From NCBI GenBank assembly GCA_040772845.1, contig JAXGXG010000001.1:434001-498000 (forward strand): a stretch of 64,000 nt of DNA, written 5' to 3'. Shown piece after piece: positions 34,167 to 43,169 of this stretch. The notes under the pieces are model-generated. The model did not search any database. It was not told the DNA's origin and saw nothing but the letters and a program-made list of their open reading frames with translations. Each line of letters begins with the position of its first letter. The stretch's first letter is position 1. The DNA comes from PWXP01 sp040772845. Its GTDB lineage: Bacteria; Planctomycetota; Planctomycetia; Pirellulales; Thermoguttaceae. The position numbers and the translations under genes are program-made.

Positions 34167-36869
34167 TCAGTACTGGACGTACACGTCGCGGCGGGGCGGC
34201 CCGCCCTCCTTCGGTCTCTTGTTGTAGAAACTGTCGTAGTACGGTGCGTTGGCGTCGATCCAGGTGACCAAGGCGCGCCACTGGTCGGGCGAGAGTTTGA
34301 CCTCCTTGCAATGCAGCGGGTCGTTGCGCAGCACCGCAATGAGGCGGCTGGCGTGCGACCCGAATTGTTTCGGGGCCGTGACTTGCACGTCGTCAAAACG
34401 GTTCGATACAGACACCAATGGCGGGAACTGCTTGTCGGTCCCTTCACGGCGGCCGAACAGGGTACGGAACGATTGGACGAAGCCGTCGTCGGCCCGGGTG
34501 GCAGACAGATCGATTCCGCCCTCGGGATCCGCATGGCCATGACATGTGGTGCAGTGCCGGTCGAAAATCGGCTGGACGAGCCATTCGTAACCCAGAAGCC
34601 GACCGGCGCCCCAGGGCGGCGGCTCCGGGGTGTCCGGCGCCCGGCGGAATGCAAGTCCCAAATGACGCGGAATCGGAGGCGCCTGCGATTGCGTCTGATG
34701 GCACCCGACGCAACCACGCAATTCGCCCGGCTGAAACGTTACGTGGCTCCGCATCCGACGCACTTCCATCTGGTTCTCGTCGAGCGCCTGGAAGTAGACG
34801 GCTTCGTCCGCAGGCACGGTGAAATGGGCCGATCCGTCTTCGGCAACGGGGACCTTGCCCAACACCCGTACGGGCGCCCACGACCAGTAGCCGAACTGCC
34901 GGGTCCACGCGTTATCCGGAATGTAACGCATCGCGCCGATCTTCTCGTCCAGGGGCCAGCCCACCCGTTGGGCAATCCGCAGGTACTTGATCGTACCGCG
35001 AGGAATCCCGGGCATATCGCGGTAGACGTCGGCCACGTAGCAGACGGCGTCTTGCCGATCGGCCAGCACCGGGCTGGCTGGTAGGATGGGCGGTCGGCGA
35101 CGCGGCCCGAGCGGCATGGGGAATGCGCAGGAAAGCAGCAGATCGCGGTGTACGAGCTCCTTGTTTCCGTGGACGTCGACCAGGTAGACGGCGAACCCGC
35201 TGGCGTTCGTACCGCCTGAAGTGTTCGACGGCGGTCGCGCGTGGCTGAACGATACGAGAAAACACGTTTCGCTCAGGGCCCAGGGGCCATGGTATAAGCC
35301 GCCCCGGTCGGCCACGCCGCCCGAGTCTACCGGCTCGCCTGCCATGCGGCCCTCTTCCGGCTTGCTGTGTGGCGTGACGATGCGGAGTCCCTCGTCGGTG
35401 TTGATGCCGTGGCGAGGATCGACGAGCACAAGCGGGCCGTAGGCAAACGTGTGATGCCCCGTTGCAATCGATACAAGCAGCGGCGAGTTCGGCACGCTGC
35501 GCGTGTCGCGCAGTCCGAACGGCGCGCCCAGGTGTTGCTTGAACAGTGCGTCGGCCATGGCGCCATTCGGCCGAACCGCCCAAATCGAATGGAGCTGCAT
35601 GAAGTGCCGCTCCTGGTATTCCCAACGCGTGTAGGCAATCAGGCCGTTGTCGAGGCTGTGCGGGTGGCGATCGATGTCCTTGTTGTCGTTGACCCGCCGT
35701 ACGCGACTGCCGTCGGCATCGACGGCGTACAGATTGACGACCGTATGATCGGCCGAGAACCTTCCGCATTCGCTCGATCGGCCGGACCGGTCCGATGCGA
35801 ATACGATGCTGCCGTCGGCGCAGTAGGTCGGCTCCAGGTCGCTCCAGAACGGATGGTCGGTCAGTTGACGCAATCCGCTGCCATCGACGCCGATCTCGAA
35901 CAAATGGATCGGTTCTTCGTGGCCGCGCAACTCGAACGCGTAATTACCGGACACGGTATCGAACGGCGGCGGCCATTGCGCCTGCCGCGCGTAGCCGAAT
36001 ACCATACGCGTTCCATCCCACCAGAGATCGATTCCACGCACGTGTCCCGGGCCGAGCTGGCCTTGCAGGACCTCCCGAATCGGGCTGCCCGGCTCAAGCC
36101 CTTCCTGAACGTAGATGCCGCCGCCTGGCTTGTGGACCCACGGATACTGGGAACCGGTGATGTTCCGATGGGTATGGGCCGCATACTGTTTGACGAACAG
36201 CAACCGGCGCACGTCCGCTGCCGGATTGGCCATGACAATGGGCCTCGCCGCCTGACGCGCGCAAAGCCATAGCCGGCGGTGCGCCGGCAGATCGTCCGGC
36301 GACCGCTCCACCTGCTCGGCCAATTGCCTGCAAATCGCATCGAGCTGGTCAAGCTGCCGTTCGACCATCGTGCGTGTGGTGTCTGAACCGGAACGCAGGG
36401 CTTCATCGGCGGCGCCATGCGCCCGCAGGACGATGGCATGGGCGGAATCCAGCAGTTTCTGGCCGTCGCGGTGGATTTCCCAAAGCACCGCGAAACGGAC
36501 ATAGTCGGCCTCGATCATCGCCTCGGGTGAAAGCTGCAGCCATCGCTGGCGCCACGCCGGCGGGTCAGCCTGCGGCCAGCGAACGTCCTGCCCCTTGTTG
36601 TCGAGTTCGACCCGTGTGGCCAGCGCCCACTCGGCCAGGCCGCGGGCGAACGGATCGTCCGCATCGAGTAGCTCGGCCGCTTCGGCGGCCAGGTCGTCGC
36701 TGAGCGCCTTCTGTTCCGCCAGACGCCACAACTGCTCGGCCCGTTGCACCGGATCGTCCGCCTGCCCGGTCACGTCCGACTGGGCTGAGGGTTGGCCGGC
36801 GCCAGCCAGACGGATGAACGCCGAGAATCCAAGCCCTACGACGCAGCACGCTACGGTCCATCGTCTCAT
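34167..36869 (-). CDS. PD40-cytochrome c protein (hydrazine-synthase-alpha-like)
   Basis: 900 residues. The ATG at 36869 has GAGGTG five bases ahead and a signal peptide (WTVACCVVGLGFSAFIRLAGA). It resembles the 30629-34084 protein over nearly its whole length but lacks the N-terminal LamG domain. Landmarks: PD40 blades (LFEIGVDGSGLRQLTDHPFW, IVFASDRSGRSS), hydrazine-synthase-alpha-like region (VRVLGKVPVAEDGSAHFTVP), CVGCH near 717, CTTCH near 771, and the terminal ALVTWIDANAPYYDSF. First gene of the two-gene unit. Hydrazine synthesis is not implied: these domains are widespread in planctomycetes that are not anammox bacteria. Confidence 0.85.
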   Translation of the reverse strand: MRRWTVACCVVGLGFSAFIRLAGAGQPSAQSDVTGQADDPVQRAEQLWRLAEQKALSDDLAAEAAELLDADDPFARGLAEWALATRVELDNKGQDVRWPQADPPAWRQRWLQLSPEAMIEADYVRFAVLWEIHRDGQKLLDSAHAIVLRAHGAADEALRSGSDTTRTMVERQLDQLDAICRQLAEQVERSPDDLPAHRRLWLCARQAARPIVMANPAADVRRLLFVKQYAAHTHRNITGSQYPWVHKPGGGIYVQEGLEPGSPIREVLQGQLGPGHVRGIDLWWDGTRMVFGYARQAQWPPPFDTVSGNYAFELRGHEEPIHLFEIGVDGSGLRQLTDHPFWSDLEPTYCADGSIVFASDRSGRSSECGRFSADHTVVNLYAVDADGSRVRRVNDNKDIDRHPHSLDNGLIAYTRWEYQERHFMQLHSIWAVRPNGAMADALFKQHLGAPFGLRDTRSVPNSPLLVSIATGHHTFAYGPLVLVDPRHGINTDEGLRIVTPHSKPEEGRMAGEPVDSGGVADRGGLYHGPWALSETCFLVSFSHARPPSNTSGGTNASGFAVYLVDVHGNKELVHRDLLLSCAFPMPLGPRRRPPILPASPVLADRQDAVCYVADVYRDMPGIPRGTIKYLRIAQRVGWPLDEKIGAMRYIPDNAWTRQFGYWSWAPVRVLGKVPVAEDGSAHFTVPADEAVYFQALDENQMEVRRMRSHVTFQPGELRGCVGCHQTQSQAPPIPRHLGLAFRRAPDTPEPPPWGAGRLLGYEWLVQPIFDRHCTTCHGHADPEGGIDLSATRADDGFVQSFRTLFGRREGTDKQFPPLVSVSNRFDDVQVTAPKQFGSHASRLIAVLRNDPLHCKEVKLSPDQWRALVTWIDANAPYYDSFYNKRPKEGGPPRRDVYVQY

Positions 36870-37409
36870 GGCTTCACCTCGTATTCGGGTTGGCGCGGAT
36901 GGCGGCAGGCAATTGGGCGGGCGCGGTCCTTTGCAGGTTGCGGACCAAACGTTCACGTTTGCCGCACCGTCGGCAGGCGCCTTCTAACATACACGGTCAT
37001 GCCACCAAATGGAACCCCAAGGAGGTCCCGGAGGCGGCAAGATATACTCGCTGCGGTCCGAAACTACGCATTATTGCGTGCAGGCATGAACGCCTCGCGT
37101 CTTCTTTGCGATTCTGCACGAGGGAGATTCCTATGCCTGCTTACGGAAGGGGGTGTGTTGCCGCGTTCGTTGGGGGGTCTTTCGGGTCATTGGTGGGGCC
37201 CGGCAGGCCGTAGCCTCGCTGATTTCTATCGCACGGTGTGGAAAGGCGCTGGCGCGACACTGAGCGGCAACGCGTGATCCTTGTCCTCGCCCACTGAGGA
37301 AGTCATAATGGGCGTACCGCCGACAGCGATTGTCCCGGGGGCCGATCCTGGCGATCCCTCCGAGCAGTTGTCTACCCGTCCCGCCTCACCACCCGCCAAG
37401 AAGGATCTC
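36870..37409. other. Divergent intergenic region
   Basis: 540 bases between the PD40 operon (minus) and the polysaccharide operon (plus). The only structured element noticed is a palindrome CAAACG-TTCA-CGTTTG at 36946-36961, a possible operator. The open frame covering 37281-37409 lacks a ribosome site and ends in the real start at 37410. Confidence 0.5.
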
Positions 37410-39341
37410 ATGAGTCGAGTAACCTGCTGCGTGAAGTCGCTTCCGTTCCACCGCATTCTGGCCGCAATGGCGTTGGCCTTTGGTTGTCTACAGTGCGTAG
37501 AGGCAAGGGCGGAAGATGCCGCCGCTTCGGCGCGGACCTTCTACGTCGATTCCGACGCCGGCAACGATGCCAACGATGGCCTGGCTGTGGACCGCGCATG
37601 GCAGAGCCTGGAGCAGGTTGAGGCGGCCGAGTTGCGGCCGGGCGATACGGTTTGCTTTCGATGCGGCGGCGCGTGGCGGGGTTCGCTTACACCGGCAAGC
37701 GGCGACGAAGGCGCTCCGGTCACGTACACCTCGTTCGGCGAAGGCCCCAAACCCTTGATCCTCGGCTCCCGGCCACGGAACCGTGCGGAAGACTGGGTAA
37801 AGGTCGCGGACCACCTGTGGGCCACACTGCCCATGGAATATCAACGGGAGCGACAGGTGGCCGATCTGCGAAAGTACACGTGGGGACGACACCAGGAGGC
37901 CGGGGCCCAGGTGGCCGTGAAACACGTAGATGATCCGGCCGGGCGGGTCGTGCAGCTTGCCTGCACCCAGAGCGGCGAGCGTTCGAACCACGTACAGCTT
38001 TGGGGCCCCGAAGTGCCTGTCGAAAAAGATCAGTATCTCGTGTTCACCTTCCGGGCGCGCTGCACCAAGCCATTCTGTTTCCCCGGCATTGAGATCATCA
38101 ACGGCAGGGCGCCGTGGACCGGGTTCGCCCGATCCACGCCGGCCGATCGTTCCATCGGTCCCGACTGGGATACGTATGAAGTTGTCCTGAAGGCATCGGC
38201 AACCTCGCCCACGGGCCGGCTGCATGTCAGCTTGGGCGGCGTGTTGCCTGCCGGGGCCGTTCTCGACTTTCAGCCGCAGAGTCTACACGTGGCCACGCCG
38301 AACATTGCGGACCCGCTCACCGTGGACGTGGGGAATATCATTTTCGACGGCGGCGCCGTGTGCGGGTGGAAGAAGTGGTCGGTTGAAGATCTGACGAAGC
38401 CGTACGATTACTATTACGACCGGCCGTCGCAGCGTGTCTACCTGTACTGCGACGCGAACCCGGCTTCCCAACACAAGAGCATCGAATTGGCCATGGCCCG
38501 GCACGTGATCCACCAGAGCGGCAAGCATCACATCGTGTACGACGGGCTGGCCATCATGTACGGCGCGGCCCATGGCTTCGGCGGGGGGAATACGCACCAT
38601 ATCGTGATCCGCAATTGCGACCTTGGTTACATCGGCGGCGCCCATCAACACACCAGGCCGGACGGCAAGCCGGTGCGGTTCGGGAACGCCATCGAGTTCT
38701 GGGGCGCCGCCCGTGACAACCTGGTCGAAGGCTGCCACATCTGGGAGGTTTACGACGCCGCGCTGACCAACCAGGGACGCGGGCCGGATTCCAAGCAGAT
38801 CAACATCACCTACCGCAACAACCTGATCCGTAATTCCGAATACTCGTTCGAATACTGGAATAACCCGGAAACGGCCGTGACCGAGAACATCCGGTTCGTC
38901 AACAACACGTGCATCAACGCTGGCGCGGTATGGTCCCACGCGCAGCGTCCGGATCAGAACGGTAGCCACCTGATGTTCTACACGAATACGGCGGCGACAT
39001 CCGGCATCGAAGTGAAGTACAATATCTTCTACAACGCCAGCGACTGGGGGAGCCGATATTCGGCCGGCTGGAAAGTGCGCCCCGAGATGGACTATAATCT
39101 ATGGTTCAGCGACACGGGGATTGCGGCCCGGTGGTTCCGCGAGAAGATCGGCTCGTTCGAGGAGTATCAGAAGACCACCGGGCTCGACGCCCATTCGCAG
39201 TTTGCCGATCCGCAGTTCGTCGACGTGAATAACGGCGACTACCGGCTCCGGTCCGATAGTCCGGCCCGCAGCTTGCGTCCCGACGGCGGGCCGGTTGGCG
39301 TGGAAGACCTTTTTCGCGCACAACGACTGTCGGACAACTGA
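37410..39341 (+). CDS. Secreted right-handed parallel beta-helix polysaccharide-binding or -cleaving protein
   Basis: 643 residues. Start at 37410 (AAGGA upstream) gives a signal peptide (FHRILAAMALAFGCLQCVEARA). The mature N-terminus TFYVDSDAGNDANDGLAVDRAW is typical of the pectate-lyase-like/DUF1565 beta-helix family. A beta-sandwich-like insert (~150-300) is followed by helix rungs such as IVYDGLAIMYGAAHGF, HIVIRNCDLGYIGG and NLVEGCHIWEVYDAALTN. First gene of a plus-strand operon with a GH50-like enzyme 27 bp downstream and a sialidase. Could be a lyase, or a hydrolase of algal or host glycans; catalytic residues not identified. Confidence 0.8.
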   Translation: MSRVTCCVKSLPFHRILAAMALAFGCLQCVEARAEDAAASARTFYVDSDAGNDANDGLAVDRAWQSLEQVEAAELRPGDTVCFRCGGAWRGSLTPASGDEGAPVTYTSFGEGPKPLILGSRPRNRAEDWVKVADHLWATLPMEYQRERQVADLRKYTWGRHQEAGAQVAVKHVDDPAGRVVQLACTQSGERSNHVQLWGPEVPVEKDQYLVFTFRARCTKPFCFPGIEIINGRAPWTGFARSTPADRSIGPDWDTYEVVLKASATSPTGRLHVSLGGVLPAGAVLDFQPQSLHVATPNIADPLTVDVGNIIFDGGAVCGWKKWSVEDLTKPYDYYYDRPSQRVYLYCDANPASQHKSIELAMARHVIHQSGKHHIVYDGLAIMYGAAHGFGGGNTHHIVIRNCDLGYIGGAHQHTRPDGKPVRFGNAIEFWGAARDNLVEGCHIWEVYDAALTNQGRGPDSKQINITYRNNLIRNSEYSFEYWNNPETAVTENIRFVNNTCINAGAVWSHAQRPDQNGSHLMFYTNTAATSGIEVKYNIFYNASDWGSRYSAGWKVRPEMDYNLWFSDTGIAARWFREKIGSFEEYQKTTGLDAHSQFADPQFVDVNNGDYRLRSDSPARSLRPDGGPVGVEDLFRAQRLSDN

Positions 39342-39368
39342 TTCGAAGACCTTTTCAGGATTACAACG

Positions 39369-41558
39369 ATGAGCAAGACACTGAGTCTGTTTGCCCTGTC
39401 CGTGGCTTGGCTGCTGATTCCTGCCGCCGGTTCCAGCCGCTCGGCCGAGACAGCGGCCGCGCTGCCCGTGACGCTGGTCGATCTGGCCGCTCCGCTCGAT
39501 GAAGGCGCGGCGGTGGGGGTCGATGCCGATCTCGAGGCAGGGCAGGGGAGGCTGCGGGTTCGTGTCCACAGTGGCGCACTCCGGCCAGGCGTTACCTTCA
39601 AGAGTCCCGATGGCCGCTGGGATCTGACCGGAATGACCGAGTTGGAGGCAATGGTCAAGAATGTGGGCAAGTATCCGTTGTCGGTCCACTGCGCCGTCGA
39701 TAATCCGGGTTCGGATCGCACCGAACGGCGGAACTGCTGTATCGGATCGATCACCATTCCGCCCGGAGAAGAAGCGCCTTTGAGAGTCAAAATCCGCGGC
39801 AAAGCCCCGAAATCGCTGCAGGAGAAGTTCCACGGCATGCGCGGCTGCCCGGGTGGATTTCAAGGCGGAGGCCGCCACACGGTCGACCCGACCGACGTGG
39901 TTGGTATTTCGGTCTATGTGTATCAGCCCGGAAGCGACCGGGTCTTTGAGGTCTCGGCAATTCGCGCCGGGGGCGAGCCGGCGTTTCCGCTGCCGGAGAA
40001 TCTGGACGAGCTTTTCCCGATGATCGATCGGTTCGGCCAGTACATCCACAAGGACTGGCCGGGCAAGACGCACTCGGAAGCAGACATGGCCGCCGCACGC
40101 AAGCACGAGGCCGCCGACTTGACCGCACATGCGGGCCCGCAACAGTGGAACCAGTACGGCGGCTGGCTTGGCGGGCCGCAACTGGAGGCCACCGGCCGCT
40201 TCCGCGTCGCCAAATGGAACGGCCGCTGGTGGTTCGTCGATCCGGAAGGCCGGCTCTTCTGGTCGCACGGATTGGTGCGCGTCACATGGTCGTGCGGCTA
40301 TACGCCGGTAACCGGCCGCGAGCATCTCTTTGCGGACCTGCCGGCCCACGATTCGCCGTTCGGCGTCTTCTACGGGAAGAGCACCTGGGCCATTTCCGGA
40401 CTCTATCCCCGTGGGACCGAGACGTACAACTTCTCCGGCGCGAACCTGCTGCGCAAATATGGCCCCGACTGGATGGCGACGTTCAGCGACGTGGTCCACC
40501 GCCGGTTCCGAAGCTGGGGGCTGAATACGCTGGCCAACTGTTCGCAGCCGGCCATTTACCTTCAGCGTCGCACGCCGTACACGGCCACCGTCTATAGCGT
40601 CGATTCGCCGCCCCAGGACACGCCTGACAATACGGGCTATGTCGCCACCATCCACGACGACAGCCGTGTGATCGAAGGCACAAGCGGGGGCTGGGGCAAG
40701 TTCCCGGACGTATTCGATTCCAGCTTCAAGGCAACGCTGCTGACGGAAGTCGCCCTGCACCGGGGGAAGGCCGTCGGCGATCCCTGGTGCCTCGGGTATT
40801 TCCCCGGCAACGAGCTGAACTGGGGCAGCGACGAGGCGGCCTTGGGACGCGCCATCCTCGCCTCGCCTGCCGATCAGACGGCCAAACACGTCCTGATCGA
40901 CCGGCTCAAGCAGCAATACGCAAGCATCGAGAAACTCAATGCCGCATGGAAGACCGAATACGCCTCGTGGGACGCCATGCTGCAATCGACAACTCCGCCC
41001 GGCGAGGATCACGGACGCGACGACCTGGCCGACTTCCTCGGCCTGATTGCCGACGCCTACTTCCGTCAGTGCCGCGAGGCGGTGAAAGAGGTCGATCCGC
41101 GGGGACTCTATCTCGGCTGCCGCTTTGCCGGCAGCAGCCACCCGGTGGTCTTCCGCACGGCTGCAAAGTACAGCGACGTCGTCAGTGTGAACCGGTACAG
41201 CACGACCCTGACCGACCTGAGGCTGCCCGACGGTATCGACAAGCCGGTCCTGATTGGCGAATGGCATTTCGGCGCGCTCGACCGCGGCAAGTTCCATGCG
41301 AGCTTGCGGGAGGTGGCCAACCAGGAGGCCCGCGGCGAGGCCTACGAGACCTATGTCCACAGCGCCCTGAAGAACCCGCTCGTGGTCGGCGTCCACTGGC
41401 ATCAGTTCAGCGACCAGGCGACCACCGGCCGCGACGACGGCGAGAACTTCCAGAACGGCTTCACTGACGTTTGCGACACGCCCTATGCGGAAACCATCGA
41501 GGCGTGCCGCCGAATCGGCTACCAACTTTACGATGTTCGCGCCGAACGCAACGAGTGA
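39369..41558 (+). CDS. GH50-like beta-agarase / clan GH-A glycoside hydrolase
   Basis: 729 residues. A signal peptide (SLFALSVAWLLIPAAGS) follows an ATG with AGGA upstream. An N-terminal beta-sandwich (~30-210) leads into a TIM barrel starting with GRWWFVDPEGRLFWSHG. Clan GH-A catalytic glutamates are recognisable as acid/base in YFPGNELNWG and nucleophile in VLIGEWHFGALDRG. The sequence resembles GH50 agarases, which cleave beta-1,4 links of agarose; a related galactan or other polysaccharide is equally possible. Secreted. 27 bp after the beta-helix gene and 56 bp before the sialidase. Confidence 0.85.
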   Translation: MSKTLSLFALSVAWLLIPAAGSSRSAETAAALPVTLVDLAAPLDEGAAVGVDADLEAGQGRLRVRVHSGALRPGVTFKSPDGRWDLTGMTELEAMVKNVGKYPLSVHCAVDNPGSDRTERRNCCIGSITIPPGEEAPLRVKIRGKAPKSLQEKFHGMRGCPGGFQGGGRHTVDPTDVVGISVYVYQPGSDRVFEVSAIRAGGEPAFPLPENLDELFPMIDRFGQYIHKDWPGKTHSEADMAAARKHEAADLTAHAGPQQWNQYGGWLGGPQLEATGRFRVAKWNGRWWFVDPEGRLFWSHGLVRVTWSCGYTPVTGREHLFADLPAHDSPFGVFYGKSTWAISGLYPRGTETYNFSGANLLRKYGPDWMATFSDVVHRRFRSWGLNTLANCSQPAIYLQRRTPYTATVYSVDSPPQDTPDNTGYVATIHDDSRVIEGTSGGWGKFPDVFDSSFKATLLTEVALHRGKAVGDPWCLGYFPGNELNWGSDEAALGRAILASPADQTAKHVLIDRLKQQYASIEKLNAAWKTEYASWDAMLQSTTPPGEDHGRDDLADFLGLIADAYFRQCREAVKEVDPRGLYLGCRFAGSSHPVVFRTAAKYSDVVSVNRYSTTLTDLRLPDGIDKPVLIGEWHFGALDRGKFHASLREVANQEARGEAYETYVHSALKNPLVVGVHWHQFSDQATTGRDDGENFQNGFTDVCDTPYAETIEACRRIGYQLYDVRAERNE

Positions 41559-41614
41559 TGGCTCAGACGCTGTATAACTTACTGTCGGCTCCACCCAAAA
41601 CGAAAGGCCATGCT

Positions 41615-42784
41615 ATGAAACTGCACCTGCTCGGAATCATCACGCTGTTGGCGGCCGGATCGGCCTGCTTTGCAGAGAATCCCGAAGGCCTGAAGGCCCG
41701 CTGGCGCGAAGAAGCAAAGCTCCCGGTGGTGGATCTGTCGGGCGGCACGCAGCGGCAGGTGGTCATTGCCGAAGGGACGTCCGAGGTCTATCAGGGGCAT
41801 CCGACCACCGTATCGATGTCGGACGGCAAGACGCTGTTTGCCGTCTGGTGCATCAATCACGGCGGCAAGGCCGGGCCGATGGCGCGCAGCAACGACGGCG
41901 GCAAGACGTGGGTTCGGCTGGACGATCGGATGCCCGAAGGATTCACGTCGCACCAGAACTGCCCGAGCATCTACCGCATGACCGATCCGGCAGGCAAGGA
42001 GCGACTCTGGGTTTTCTCCGCGTGGATCGGCCGATTCGGGCTTCCCATGCCGCGCATCATGAGCGAGGACGGCGGCGAGACGTGGAAGGAGTTGCCGCCG
42101 TTGGGCAAGCCGTTTCGCTGCGTGATGACGTTTAGCAGCATCGTTCGTCTAAAGGACGGCTCGTACCTTGGGATGTACCACCGGGGTCCGGACGGGGCGG
42201 ACCGCGCCCCGCTGGAGGTCCTCCAGACGGTGACCAAGGACGGCGGCTTCACGTGGAGCGAACCCCGGGTGGTGGCCCGTGTTGAAGGGAAGAACCCATG
42301 CGAACCGTTCGTCTTCCGTTCGCCCGACGGCAAGGAACTGTGCTGCCTGATGCGGGAGAACACGCACAAGGGCTATAGCCTGATGATGTTCAGCCGCGAC
42401 GAAGGCGCCACGTGGAGTACGCCGGTCGATACGCCCTGGGGACTCACCGGCGACCGGCATATGGGTGTGTACGCCAAAGACGGCCGGCTCGTCATTGCAT
42501 TCCGCGACCAAGCCCCGCAATCGCCCACCCGCGGCCATTTCGTCGCCTGGGTCGGTACGTACGACGACATCAAGCAGGGCAAGCCGGGCCAGTATCGCAT
42601 CAAGCTTTTGCACAGTTTTGCAGGCGGCGACTGCGGCTATCCGGGCATGGAACTGCTGCCGGATGGTACGATCGTCGCTACAACCTACATCAAGCTATGG
42701 AACGACGCCCGCAAGCACTCCGTGGTTTGCACGCGATTCCGGCTGGAGGAGACCGACGCGCAGCTTAAAGCTGCGGCCGAGTAA
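41615..42784 (+). CDS. Secreted sialidase/neuraminidase-family (BNR-repeat) protein
   Basis: 389 residues from an ATG with AAAGG upstream and a signal peptide (LLGIITLLAAGSACFA). Asp-box (SxDxGxTW) repeats are clear: SNDGGKTW, SEDGGETW, TKDGGFTW and SRDEGATW, giving a six-bladed beta-propeller. Arginine candidates for carboxylate binding are present but the full catalytic triad cannot be confirmed. Planctomycete members often act on sulfated or acidic glycans rather than sialic acid. Third gene of the operon, followed by tandem repeats and the sulfatase relic. Confidence 0.85.
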   Translation: MKLHLLGIITLLAAGSACFAENPEGLKARWREEAKLPVVDLSGGTQRQVVIAEGTSEVYQGHPTTVSMSDGKTLFAVWCINHGGKAGPMARSNDGGKTWVRLDDRMPEGFTSHQNCPSIYRMTDPAGKERLWVFSAWIGRFGLPMPRIMSEDGGETWKELPPLGKPFRCVMTFSSIVRLKDGSYLGMYHRGPDGADRAPLEVLQTVTKDGGFTWSEPRVVARVEGKNPCEPFVFRSPDGKELCCLMRENTHKGYSLMMFSRDEGATWSTPVDTPWGLTGDRHMGVYAKDGRLVIAFRDQAPQSPTRGHFVAWVGTYDDIKQGKPGQYRIKLLHSFAGGDCGYPGMELLPDGTIVATTYIKLWNDARKHSVVCTRFRLEETDAQLKAAAE

Positions 42785-42796
42785 CACGCGTTGCGT

Positions 42797-42853
42797 CAAT
42801 CGTTCGATAACTCGGCAATCGTTCGATAACTCGGCAATCGTTCGATAACTCGG
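42797..42853. repeat. Three perfect tandem 19-bp repeats
   Basis: Unit CAATCGTTCGATAACTCGG at 42797-42815, 42816-42834 and 42835-42853, with no mismatch. Lies between the sialidase stop and the ribosome site of the sulfatase relic. Could be a regulatory or slipped-strand tandem array. Confidence 0.9.
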
Positions 42854-42871
42854 CCGCCGAAGGAAATCGCC

Positions 42872-43169
42872 GTGTTCTTCACCCATGTTGAACGAGACCC
42901 GTGCCTCTTCCGTCTGTCACGCGTATATCGAGGGCGGATGGCCCTGGGCATTCTCGTGTTTTCGGCAGGCATTCTATCAGTGCTCCGGCCGGTTGCGGCG
43001 TGGGGTAATGAGAACCAAGGCGCGCCGAACATCGTGCTGATCATCACGGATGACCAGGGGTACGGCGACTTGGGCCGCCATGGCAATCCCGTCCTGAAAA
43101 CGCCACATTTCGACAAGCTTCACTGCGAGAGTGTCCGGTTCCCCGATTCCCACGCGCCGCGATACCGGT
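42872..43169 (+). pseudogene. Truncated sulfatase gene (N-terminal ~90 residues only)
   Basis: GTG start with AAGGA seven bases ahead, signal-like segment ALGILVFSAGILSVLRPVAAW, then the unmistakable sulfatase N-terminus NIVLIITDDQGYGDLG and HGNPVLKTPHFDKLH. Homology ends around ESVRF-D-HA, near 43150, just before the CxPxR motif that supplies the catalytic formylglycine; the frame then runs antisense into the M50 gene to a stop at 43267. The metal-binding DD is kept but the catalytic centre is absent, so no sulfatase activity is expected. It suggests a deletion that joined the operon to the next locus. Confidence 0.85.

Noticed and set aside
30629..36869. Evidence for anammox metabolism from HZS-alpha-like domains
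   Set aside because: The domain combination is common in non-anammox planctomycetes and no hydrazine synthase beta/gamma or hydrazine dehydrogenase genes are nearby.
39099..41594. 831-codon minus-strand open frame opposite the GH50-like gene
   Set aside because: Antisense shadow: high GC third positions keep the opposite frame open; no ribosome site or family resemblance, while the plus frame has catalytic motifs.
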